From Owenia fusiformis (Eukaryota; Annelida; Polychaeta; Sabellida; Oweniidae): a stretch of 64,000 nt of DNA. This document shows positions 25,701 through 31,000 of this stretch, piece by piece. The position numbers and the translations under genes are program-made. The notes under the pieces are model-generated. The model made no database searches, was not told the DNA's origin, and saw only the letters and a list, made by a program, of their open reading frames with translations. The stretch covers positions 7,560,030 to 7,624,029 of the forward strand of contig CAIIXF020000009.1 in NCBI GenBank assembly GCA_903813345.2. The letters are read 5' to 3'. Positions within the stretch are counted from its first letter, which is position 1, and the number at the start of each line of letters is the position of its first letter.

Positions 25701-27752
25701 AAATCGCTCCACTACTTTTCGAGTTATAGTAAAATACGTTAAAATGGCGGCCATTTTTCAAAATGGCCGCCTTCTACCAAAAGTGTCTTTAGACAGTGTG
25801 CAATGCTTATAGTATTCACATACCAAATATGAACAAAATCGCTCCACTATTTTTTGAGTTACAGCAAAAATCGTAAAATGACAAGTAAGGGCCGCCATTT
25901 TTAAAGATGGCTGCCATGTGCTTCTTTAATATCTACATTTGTAGCATTATTAATGTCCTTTATAATTTTTTTACATTTAAAACATATTGCTATTACAGTT
26001 TTACATATTGCACCTAAATTACTGTAAAATAGGCACTAAAATGGCCACCATTTTGAAAATCGGCTTTCGAGCAGAACTTCTACCCCAATAGGGTATATAC
26101 AAAATATGAACAAAATCGGGCCAACGGTATTTGAGTTATTGCCCGGACGGACGTACCTACGTACGGATGGACATAATAATTTGGCAACTATATATAGAGA
26201 GATATTTACTATGATAAATACTGTATGCCCGGTTAATTTCGCGAATTTTAATTTCGCGAAATCGTTGAAAACACAATTTCGTGGCTATTAAATTTCGCGA
26301 ATTTCACAAGTTTCATTATTCTCGGAATTCATGAGCTGTGTAAACTAAGTTAGATGTACAGTAGTTGCACTTACCTGATGTCATATTTAGATGACATTTA
26401 CAATTACTAGGATCTTTGTCATCGGCAAGCTGCATATCAACCTCTTTTGCATCATCATTTTTGGTATTAAAGCCAAGAAATTGTACACTAGGGGTAATCT
26501 GTGCGAGGTTCGATTTTGCGGTTCGGTCTTTGCACATAAATCAAACAATTTAATTGGTTCAAAATAACACTAGACGAAACGTTTTACACAAAACGAAACG
26601 CATCAGGGCCCCGGGTAATAACAGATTCCCGGGATTAGATCTGCAATTTTGCGACAATAAATTTTTGAGGTTTTACAACACTCGCGAAAAGCGCGAAACT
26701 AAATCGTACGCAAAAAATACTGGGCATACAGTATTGGATTAGATAATATTTTTATACCAATCAGCAAGCAATATATTCTTAACAAAGGGACCATAGGACA
26801 GAGGGAAATATCACATTGACCAATTTTTATTTAAAACAATTGAAATTTTGAAAAATAAAAATTTTGAAAGATGAACATTTTTGAAAAATAAAAAGAAATG
26901 AAAAGAGAAGTTGTAAAAAGAAAATCTAAAAGTTAAAGAATCAAACACTGAGAGGACCAGGTAAATATGTACATAATGATATGTTTCTTACCGTGTTGTC
27001 CCCCACGTAACAAGATGTCGCCCCAAGATGGATGATCCCAGCAGCTTTGGGACAACACACTCCAAATGTATGAACGTGCGCCATCACATCATGGCGTCGC
27101 TTTTTCTCCTCAACAGCTGCCAGATCAAAGTCAATATTAGAGAGATTACCCTCCATCTCTGCAATTTGATCATCCATTATTTCAAGACCTAGAATCTAAA
27201 ATAAAAATTACACTGCATTTATAGGGCAAATGTTGACATAGAATTAGAAGTGGTCACAAGGAGGATTGGCTCCCAGAATCGAAGTCGATATTTTCCAACA
27301 ATGAAAACGCCGAGATGTCGTTATTTTCTGAAATTATAACCGATTATAAATTCAAAATAAACAGTTCAAAAGATTCGAATCAATATCTCGATCATTTCCT
27401 GTGAGTTTTGGAATTTTTCGTTAGGAAATAAGACCAAAATTCACGATTCAAATGTTGAAGTTAACAAAATGGCGGCTGTTGGAATTCAAATTTTGTAGCA
27501 CGACATGCCCATATATGGGACAGAATATCGATGTTGCACTCTGGGAGCCAATCCTCCTTGAAGTGGTCAAGAACAATATTCTAAAAAATCAAAAAATACC
27601 TTCTCTGATTTTGCCAAGTAAAGCCAAAGTTGTCGCCATGTTGAAAACTTCTTCATTTCACTGAAGTTGTATGCCATCTCAGGACTCGCATATCTAGACA
27701 CCAAGGGTGATCTATACTTATTGAACTCAGAATCCTTCTCTTTTGAAGTCAT
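1644..27752 (-). CDS. ADSL: Adenylosuccinate lyase, 12 exons, complete
   Basis: Adenylosuccinate lyase is a cytosolic homotetramer of the fumarase/aspartase superfamily. It releases fumarate from SAICAR and from adenylosuccinate in purine synthesis. Exons on the minus strand: 27752-27600, 27195-26992, 24663-24539, 24111-24013, 23188-23116, 21894-21848, 19522-19432, 8616-8399, 5531-5441, 4645-4556, 4291-4115, 1730-1644. All introns are GT-AG, phases match at every junction, and the sum is 1455 nt: 484 codons plus TGA, the length of human ADSL. The catalytic His159 (GFTH) and the loop serine Ser289 (IGSSAM) fall at exactly the human numbers. The start is the ATG before [15 protein letters not shown]. 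One oddity is that the signature normally reads SSAMPYKRNP and here position 293 is Ala. Intron 7 (10.8 kb) contains two complete other genes. A possible poly(A) signal AATAAA lies at 1626-1621, very close to the stop. Confidence 0.96.
1731..4114. other. ADSL intron 11, no gene seen
   Basis: AT-rich intron. I see no coding segment with supporting splice sites and no clear repeat, apart from a run of C residues near 3530. Confidence 0.5.
4115..4291 (-). CDS. ADSL: ADSL exon 11 (residues 398-456)
   Basis: Acceptor TTGTAG, donor GTATCC. It encodes [30 protein letters not shown] and [13 protein letters not shown], the C-terminal domain. Confidence 0.95.
4556..4645 (-). CDS. ADSL: ADSL exon 10 (residues 368-397)
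   Basis: Acceptor TTGTAG, donor GTAAAC. Thirty whole codons encoding [20 protein letters not shown] and [11 protein letters not shown]. Confidence 0.95.
4690..4789. mobile_element. Short copy of the CAGGCCCGTAG inverted-repeat element family
   Basis: Its ends are inverted repeats (CAGGCCTGTAGCCA and TGGCTACGGGCCTG). It is flanked by the direct repeat ACATT at 4685-4689 and 4790-4794, a 5-bp target duplication. Related copies lie at 33106-33788 and 44600-44801, also with 5-bp duplications. It has no coding capacity. It sits in ADSL intron 10. Confidence 0.8.
5441..5531 (-). CDS. ADSL: ADSL exon 9 (residues 337-367)
   Basis: Acceptor TTTCAG, donor GTAAGC. It completes a split Arg codon and encodes [15 protein letters not shown] through EGMVVYPK, collinear with human ADSL. 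Confidence 0.95.
5962..6124. mobile_element. Short inverted-repeat element
   Basis: The ends AAATAGGTATAAGGGAC and GTCCCCTATACCTATTT are inverted copies about 125 bp apart, with no coding capacity. It is probably a MITE in ADSL intron 8, close to the retroelement insertion. Confidence 0.55.
6405..6470. repeat. Left 66-bp target-site duplication of the retroelement
   Basis: Identical over 66 bp to 8327-8392, in direct orientation. The two copies bracket the retroelement ORF and its 3' tail, and the identity implies a recent insertion. Confidence 0.85.
6440..8002 (+). pseudogene. Retroelement polyprotein fragment: RT C-terminus, zinc knuckle, restriction-like endonuclease
   Basis: An uninterrupted frame of about 520 codons, beginning with a TTG inside the left duplication, so its first residues are not element-encoded. 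Residues 30-120 resemble the thumb region after a reverse transcriptase ([30 protein letters not shown]). A CCHC-type knuckle is formed by C299, C302, H311 and C316. Residues 409-446 hold RPD, then ELTVPWE with E426, then KY: the R-PD-E-K pattern of the restriction-like endonuclease in R2/NeSL-like LINEs. The frame has no stops or frameshifts before 8002, so only the 5' part is missing. The exact clade is not assigned. Confidence 0.83.
6471..8326 (+). mobile_element. 5'-truncated non-LTR retrotransposon with restriction-like endonuclease
   Basis: The element lies between identical 66-bp direct repeats and carries the C-terminal part of a reverse transcriptase polyprotein followed by about 320 bp of 3' sequence. 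The reading frame enters directly from the left duplication with no start codon, as expected when reverse transcription stops early. It lies in ADSL intron 8 in antisense orientation. R2/NeSL-type families combine a zinc knuckle with a restriction-like endonuclease, which is what this fragment encodes. Confidence 0.85.
8327..8392. repeat. Right 66-bp target-site duplication of the retroelement
   Basis: Identical to 6405-6470. It ends 6 bp before the ADSL exon 8 donor, so the pre-insertion site lay just inside intron 8. Confidence 0.85.
8399..8616 (-). CDS. ADSL: ADSL exon 8 with the superfamily signature (residues 265-337)
   Basis: Acceptor TTCTAG, donor GTGATT. It carries the flexible signature loop [12 protein letters not shown] and [13 protein letters not shown]. 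The loop has Ala at residue 293 (codon GCT) where the superfamily pattern has Pro, one base away from CCT. A 66-bp target duplication begins 6 bp past the exon end. Confidence 0.95.
8617..9927. other. ADSL intron 7 left part and GPCR upstream region
   Basis: AT-rich with short cryptic frames only; no exon or repeat is recognised. The last 200 bp are the likely GPCR promoter region. Confidence 0.5.
9928..9935 (+). promoter_or_regulatory. TATA box of the GPCR gene
   Basis: TATAAAAG lies 120 bp before the GPCR ATG. A start about 30 bp downstream would give a 5' leader of roughly 95 nt. The match is canonical and well placed, but no other promoter element confirms it. Confidence 0.6.
10055..11329 (+). 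CDS. Divergent rhodopsin-like GPCR with a very long first extracellular loop, intronless
   Basis: 424 residues in one exon. Seven hydrophobic segments: about 9-32, 43-66, 168-191, 213-232, 254-273, 313-334 and 343-366. Family A marks are present but altered: GN in TM1, ERY (194-196) for DRY, a tryptophan in TM6 without the following proline (SFWLSW), and no NPxxY in TM7, where [12 protein letters not shown] stands. C170 and C242 can form the usual disulfide. The N-terminus is only about 8 residues. The loop between TM2 and TM3 is about 100 residues and holds four to five N-glycosylation sites (NNT, NIT, NST, NDS) and a dibasic KR at 121-122. The gene sits wholly inside ADSL intron 7 on the opposite strand, with its own TATA box and poly(A) signal. 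The ligand and subfamily are not recognised. Confidence 0.85.
   Translation: MQDRETELLLLFTILNLMVGLWICIGNGLLLHIYKRFKNLRTVTNLLIVNQALVEFLIGCPASIPLDQLVNFVIPLISKTGETFVDNNTTNPVNITSNPMNSTAGVVSDFNDNIVSDGMLKRGIANSQVEVTNTNTHATGFNDSEGEMNEDSGHQQTLQFDLDELQDILCRLKIILLLFCALFNMLLFTIISIERYIKIIYRNFYDKYVTFQRMSLLLIGIWIYAAVIVVPIYSDLSYSRSCHAVQAMRQGYGVIMTPHILVTFITSTIMYIRLYCHIRKSMVKVNPVNDEAVSTITRSHQRTHHKQEYEVTKTLAILVISFWLSWFQLVLVSYIIRYVNIAYEFIFLNFSFLIVCFVAGMKSWIFALRHKVFRKMMKRVLKPICKTNEDLENLGFTSHDGFQTIGLSNYVNPVNPPPNQQQSH
11757..11762 (+). terminator. Poly(A) signal of the GPCR gene
   Basis: AATAAA 428 bp after the stop codon on the same strand, the first canonical hexamer downstream. It implies a 3' UTR of about 450 nt. 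Confidence 0.55.
11763..13134. other. Spacer between the convergent GPCR and kinase genes
   Basis: Very AT-rich, with long T runs near 12400-12450. No coding segment or clear element is recognised. Confidence 0.5.
13135..13487. repeat. Large near-perfect hairpin (two arms of about 167 nt) beyond the kinase stop
   Basis: Arms 13135-13301 and 13321-13487 are reverse complements at roughly 85-90 per cent, around a 19-nt loop. Similarity is strongest next to the loop. It lies 138 bp past the kinase stop codon and includes an AATAAA on the kinase strand near 13217, so it may fall in that gene's 3' UTR. It could be a foldback MITE. No clear target duplication was seen. Confidence 0.8.
13625..16491 (-). 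CDS. SH2, kinase and repeat-tail exon of the CARD-SH2-tyrosine kinase gene
   Basis: A single 2867-nt exon carrying linker, SH2, kinase and tail without introns. Most animal tyrosine kinase genes split these domains over many exons, so this exon may come from a retrocopy that later gained the CARD exon; that is an inference. The acceptor lies at the edge of a four-copy tandem repeat in the intron. Confidence 0.9.
13625..17542 (-). CDS. CARD-SH2-tyrosine kinase fusion protein with repeat tail, 2 exons
   Basis: Exon 1 is 17542-17194 and exon 2 is 16491-13625 (donor GTAAGT, acceptor TTTTAG, phase 1), giving about 1071 residues. Residues about 8-92 form a CARD ([30 protein letters not shown]), a homotypic death-fold module used in apoptosis and innate signalling. 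A low-complexity linker follows. The SH2 domain is at about 356-450 (W at its start, [16 protein letters not shown]). The tyrosine kinase is at about 472-735: G-loop GKGFFG, VAVK Lys506, Glu524, HRDVAARNC Asp603, DFG Asp621, activation-loop Tyr633, APE, so all catalytic residues are present. The SH2 has Tyr383 in the FLVR arginine position. The tail carries three 54-residue repeats. The likely role is a cytosolic adaptor kinase recruited by CARD oligomers; this is inferred from domains. I know of no named family with this order. Confidence 0.9.
14010..14500 (-). repeat. Three in-frame 162-bp (54-residue) repeats in the kinase tail
   Basis: The repeats begin [18 protein letters not shown] and [10 protein letters not shown]. 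Each contains a NxNPxK segment, an HSKxxxxPxDL segment and ends GQEQV. Shorter degenerate echoes ([33 protein letters not shown]) follow to the C-terminus. The tail is rich in Gln and Glu and lacks any recognised domain. Confidence 0.8.
16492..16876. repeat. Four tandem copies of a repeat of about 90-100 bp in the kinase intron
   Basis: Each copy contains a run like CATTTGTAAACTTTT followed by ACAGTATCTCCCTGAAAT and GGGGTTTCCACCAG. Copies start near 16492, 16580, 16682 and 16771. The first copy supplies the polypyrimidine tract and AG used as the acceptor of exon 2. Confidence 0.85.
17194..17542 (-). CDS. CARD exon of the CARD-SH2-tyrosine kinase gene
   Basis: Begins [20 protein letters not shown] and encodes one whole CARD followed by an acidic, charged helix ([16 protein letters not shown]). 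It ends in phase 1 at GCA G before GTAAGT. The ATG follows an in-frame AT-rich leader and suits the domain start. Having the CARD alone on one exon fits gain of the domain by exon shuffling. Confidence 0.88.
17543..19431. other. ADSL intron 7 right part, upstream of the kinase gene
   Basis: It should hold the kinase promoter, but no convincing core element is visible. A single copy of the terminal motif GGTATCGATATGG near 18692 matches the ends of the element at 38687-40316, so a fragment of that family is present. Confidence 0.5.
19432..19522 (-). CDS. ADSL: ADSL exon 7 (residues 234-264)
   Basis: Found by looking for the missing GQTYxRKVD segment. It encodes [20 protein letters not shown] and then ASVHK in phase 0, with acceptor TTGCAG and donor GTAAGT. 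The segment before GQTY (SSYTIC) is less like human ADSL than the rest. It borders the intron that holds the kinase and GPCR genes. Confidence 0.9.
19988..20124. mobile_element. Palindromic short element
   Basis: Arms 19988-20043 and 20068-20124 are inverted copies containing GATATTGATATCAACTCGT and the CCTATGATTTT ends, around a short unpaired centre. It looks like a foldback MITE in ADSL intron 6. A second inverted pair (ttatcccatagttgag near 19580 and its reverse complement near 19965) lies just left of it. Confidence 0.7.
20130..20620. repeat. Two degenerate direct copies of a unit of about 290 bp
   Basis: Shared landmarks in order are GACCAAAAACTGT, GAACC(T/C)A(A/G)CAAG, ACC(T/A)GT and CCCAAACCAT/CCCAAAACCAT, then GTGAAAAGAAA and CCAGGACCA/CTAGGACCA. 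It is non-coding and unassigned. Confidence 0.55.
20764..21222. repeat. Minisatellite with a 25-bp unit, about 18 copies
   Basis: Tandem units close to TCAAATGATGTGGGACATAC plus AAAAT, with some copies reading TTAAAT and two shortened copies. There are no spacers between units, so it is not a CRISPR-type array. It lies in ADSL intron 6. Confidence 0.92.
21362..21806. mobile_element. Inverted-repeat element beside ADSL exon 6
   Basis: The ends AGGCCATAAGAAGTAGATTC and its reverse complement continue for about 34 bp (the arms include CTTTGTTTT). The interior has no ORF. It ends about 42 bp downstream of the exon 6 donor in ADSL intron 6. No target duplication is obvious. Confidence 0.65.
21848..21894 (-). 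CDS. ADSL: ADSL exon 6 (residues 219-234)
   Basis: A 47-nt micro-exon (acceptor TTCCAG, donor GTACAA) encoding [15 protein letters not shown], matching the human stretch around EQLDKMVTEKAGFK. The last codon is split 2+1. Confidence 0.93.
22525..22680. repeat. Short tandem repeat, about 26-bp unit
   Basis: About six units of AAGGTCTAATGAACYGATAT with length variation. Confidence 0.8.
22736..22844. mobile_element. Palindromic short element
   Basis: The ends ATGTCACTATCGTGGCATAT and the reverse complement flank an imperfectly paired centre. The full 109 bp could form a cruciform. It has no coding capacity. Confidence 0.7.
22851..23102. mobile_element. Inverted-repeat element ending about 13 bp past ADSL exon 5
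   Basis: Terminal inverted repeats of about 24 bp (TTTATAACATACCTATAATG and its counterpart at 23078-23102), with a second inner pair around GACCAATCAG. It ends just beyond the exon 5 donor. Confidence 0.65.
23116..23188 (-). CDS. ADSL: ADSL exon 5 (residues 194-218)
   Basis: Acceptor TTTCAG, donor GTAAAT. It encodes [18 protein letters not shown], the conserved TGTQASF strand of the family. A hairpin element ends only about 13 bp downstream of this exon. Confidence 0.95.
24013..24111 (-). CDS. ADSL: ADSL exon 4 (residues 161-194)
   Basis: Acceptor TTGTAG, donor GTAAGG. It encodes [19 protein letters not shown] through RARDDLR, the usual order after the catalytic histidine. The Arg194 codon is split. 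Confidence 0.95.
24539..24663 (-). CDS. ADSL: ADSL exon 3 (residues 120-161)
   Basis: Acceptor AAACAG, donor GTAAGT. It carries PTLGFTHMQ with the catalytic histidine at residue 159. The final Gln codon is split 2+1 with exon 4. Confidence 0.95.
24736..24795. repeat. Short tandem repeat, 20-bp unit
   Basis: Three units of GGCATATTAGTTAGG(G/C)ATA, slightly diverged. Confidence 0.6.
25020..25900. repeat. Tandem repeat, unit about 140-150 bp, six copies
   Basis: Each unit carries AAATGGCGGCCATTTTTCAA, a CCAAAAGTGTCAT segment, TGCTTATAGTATTCACA and AACAAAATCGCTCCACTACT. The segment AAATGGC(G/C)GCCATTTT within each unit is itself palindromic. It lies in ADSL intron 2. Confidence 0.88.
26221..26731. 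mobile_element. Mariner-type non-autonomous element
   Basis: The ends CTGTATGCCC and GGGCATACAG are inverted repeats flanked by TA on both sides (26219-26220 and 26732-26733). The interior is 511 bp and rich in TTCGCGAA words, without an ORF. It lies in ADSL intron 2. Confidence 0.75.
26992..27195 (-). CDS. ADSL: ADSL exon 2 (residues 52-119)
   Basis: Acceptor TTTTAG, donor GTAAGA. It encodes the conserved core [12 protein letters not shown] and the segment [18 protein letters not shown], which is nearly invariant in animal ADSL and helps form the active site. Confidence 0.96.
27257..27560. mobile_element. Short element with 9-bp target duplication in ADSL intron 1
   Basis: Terminal inverted repeats start CAAGGAGGATTGGCTCCCAG and continue imperfectly for about 35 bp. 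It is flanked by direct repeats AAGTGGTCA at 27248-27256 and 27561-27569. A 9-bp duplication is typical of Mutator-like elements. It is non-coding and lies 30 bp from the exon 1 donor. Confidence 0.88.
27600..27752 (-). CDS. ADSL: ADSL exon 1 (residues 1-51)
   Basis: Begins [20 protein letters not shown] and ends LYLAKSEK in phase 0 before the donor GTATTT. The reading frame stays open upstream, but the family N-terminus and the context favour this ATG. Confidence 0.93.
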
Positions 27753-27991
27753 TTTGAAATTTTTGAAAATTGTCAAAATGTGAGTAACGTAAAGTAGTCC
27801 TTCTCTTTTGTCGTGAAAAAGCACATGAGTCGTCTAAAAAAACGATAAGCAATCCATCAAAATATGAATTTTACTTAAATCAATGAACAGTTATCATATG
27901 ATTGTCATTGATGATATTTTCCATAGCTTTTGTTGACAAACATTTAATAAATGTTGAACCCGGAAGTCGTAAATTCGGATGTCAACAAAAC
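27753..27991. promoter_or_regulatory. Head-to-head ADSL/FAM234 promoter region
   Basis: Only 239 bp separate the ADSL ATG (minus) and the proposed FAM234 ATG (plus). CCCGGAAGTCG at 27959-27969 contains the canonical ETS/GABP core CCGGAAGT, common in TATA-less bidirectional housekeeping promoters. No TATA box is evident. The region is A/T-rich rather than CpG-rich. Confidence 0.55.
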
Positions 27992-28025
27992 ATGGCTGCT
28001 CTAAAAAATATTTTTGGAAAGGAAG
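27992..28025 (+). CDS. FAM234-like exon 1 (proposed start exon)
   Basis: ATG GCT GCT CTA and eight more codons (MAALKNIFGKE) end in phase 1 before GTGACA, exactly the phase needed by exon 2. The ATG context AACATGG is good and the site faces ADSL. The call rests on phase and position only. Confidence 0.5.
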
Positions 28026-31000
28026 GTGACATATTTTCGTTAAATTGTGCATATTTCCGTCATAATTGAATAGTTATCAATGATTAGAAAATCTATAGTA
28101 GTATTAATGATACTTGATCTCTACGCATTTTGTGTTTTAATATTTTATAATCTATTATAAACTGTTCTAAAACTTATGTTTTTGAAATCATTTCCCAGTC
28201 AGATTTCAAAATAGTTTTTAGAATTTTTCTTTCCTCACCCAATCTCTGCAGGTCCTTCAGTGTGGAATAAAAGTGCAGGGAAAGGATTCGCACATATGTA
28301 ATAAATTAAACATGTGTGTGCCTGTAGCCACGGCGTGTCTCAACGTCTCTCTATTGTAATTATACAAAGGAAAGTTTCACATGCTATCTACTGCAAGACT
28401 TACGACTGGCGTAACCGTCGCCATGTTATTCAGTGTTTTTAAGTAGCGCAAGGATTCTGCCATGACCGTGATAGTGTTATCGTGTAAGCCTGGTATAACC
28501 GTGACAACGCTGTGTTATATTGCCACGCGGTAGTATCTCTTCGGGACGTATCGAAACCACTCCGTCCCGAAAAACCGTTAATTTGAATTTAAAACCTACC
28601 CCAGTGTTTGAAAATCAAGGATTGTGAGTCTCACACTTCACCGTTTTTCTTCAAACTTGTTCCGTACAAAGCTTTACAGAAATACCTTTCAGTCGATGCA
28701 TTGTTTTCGTGTACAAAGTACCTCGTTTTAGCGGCGTTTTGGTCCCCAGCTGTGAGATAAAGCAAATTTTCATAACTTCCAACTGTAAGTCAAGTTATCT
28801 CGCCAGTCTTTTACCCATTCTCGCCCATAATTTCAGAATGGACTCCCATTACAACCTTCCATCGCTACGTCTTGATTTTTGGGCATCAAACGCAGCAGTT
28901 TCTAAATCATCCACACATCTCTTCAAATTTGACTAATACGTCCCGTCATCTTCCACTACGCCCCGCCGAGTCTATCACTATACACGTAGAGTTGCATTCT
29001 AAAACAATTTGTCCATCTGTTGTGTCCGTTTGTTGGTTGCCATTGTCGATTCTAAATACCAATCGGATTGTGTTTTAAGATTTACCCATTCTTGTCCATT
29101 TTCAATATACCTATAATAGGGTGGTCCAAAATCTCCCTAAAATTTAGATTTCCCGATATTGCTATATAAAGATTTTAATTACTGAACAATTGAAAATATT
29201 TTTAAGAAACGTTTAAAGTGCCCTATCCTTGAAAAAATGTTAAAATGCGAAAGGATGGGTGATGTCAATATATTATTTTCAGTATAACGTTAGAGACATG
29301 TATCATTTTATATGGTACACGTTTCATAATGTAATCCAATGGAATCATACAGAAGAAAGGTTGACACACAACAGTTAAAATCTTTATATTACATTATCAG
29401 ACCAAGTCAGTAGATGTTGTTTATAAACCAATTAGTGTTGTATGATGATGCATTCTTTATATGAATCTAGAAACGTTTTTGTGCCAATATTGCTCAATTT
29501 TGATAACATCTCCGTTATTTTGAAATTAAGCGTGGCAAAGTTTCCCGATGGATTTAGCTAAAAAAAAGTGGTGCCTGTAGGGTTATTGAAAATCATACAT
29601 GATGAAGAAAAAATACATATTCCTGAAATACAACAGTTTAATTTTGAGTTATAAACCATTTATGAAAACGGCATATTTGTCAAAATGACCAAAACTTCAA
29701 GTGAGACGCGTGGCAAAATTTCCCAGGGGTCTAGAGTGGAAATATTTGTACCAAGAGTCAATTTGTAACTAGAATCTATCAGATGACAGATTTTTGGTGT
29801 AAAAGCGTAGGTGGTCCTATCAAATTATGGTCCTAGTCTCTATTGATTTATATGGTGACCTGATTACAATTATTTTCCTTATTATTTATACACAATCAGG
29901 GCCAGAAAGGGCCGTTAGGAAAGGGGACCATAATCCCCAGGGGACCATAATTTCTTTCACACCGGCTTTGTTAGTACTTTACCTTGGATGTCATACAGTA
30001 CATTTACACTGTGGCATGATGATGAACTTAGAAAATATGTATAGTCATGACAAAATGTTCTTTGTGATATAATATTGTATAGTATCATTCTGATACGTAT
30101 TACATCATACATGTTTATGTTTAGTGCATAAAATTCATAGCCAGATCAATAATTCGGAGAGAATACGCTGGACGATAGAATATTAAAAACTATAAAAACA
30201 TTCTTCATAGAATTAAGCAAATAGTGTTATTATCATTTAAGTAGTAACTGCATATGTTTAAAACCACTCTGTTTAAATACAGGTAAATAAATAAATATGA
30301 TGCAATGAAAATTGAAGCTTTCTGTCGAGAGCAATAGTCATCACAATAGTATAGCGTGTTTTCTTTTACACGTTACTTTTTGTACATCATTGATTGATCC
30401 GCTCTAATCTGCCCTCGGCCGATAATTTATAAATTATTTATGTTGAACATTAGCAAAACAAGATTCCAGATTTTATTGTGTTTCAAACCAGACACTTGGT
30501 TTCCTCACAAAATCAAATACAGGACAATTACATATAATTAAAGTTAAAAAGCAACATCTTCACAAACATTTAAATTATCAATTTCATGCAATCAGTTATA
30601 GTTAAACTCCGTATGTATGTTAAACTTAAGACTGGTGTTAAGAATCGACCAAGGCAAACCTATGTAAAATTACACAACGATGAACAAAATGTTTTAGAAT
30701 ACAACTCCACGTTTGTAGTCAGACTCGACGGGGCGTAGTGGAAGGTGACGGGACGTATTAGTCAAATTTTAAGAGATGTGTGGATGATTTAGAAACTGCT
30801 GCGTTTGATGCCCAAAAATCAAAACGTAGCGATGGAAGGTTGTAATGGGAGTCCATTCTGAAATTATGAGCGAGAATGGGTAAAAGACTGGCGAGATAAC
30901 TTGACTTGCAGTTGAAAGTTATGAAAATTTGCTTTATCTCGCAGCTGGGGACCAAAACGCCGCTAAAACGAGGTACTTTGTACACGAAAACAATGTATCG

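Noticed and set aside
28709-30985. A pair of similar 75-codon ORFs (MYKVPRFSGVLV type) on opposite strands
   Set aside because: They are the two arms of the foldback read in the same direction relative to the arm. No domain and no splice context support coding.
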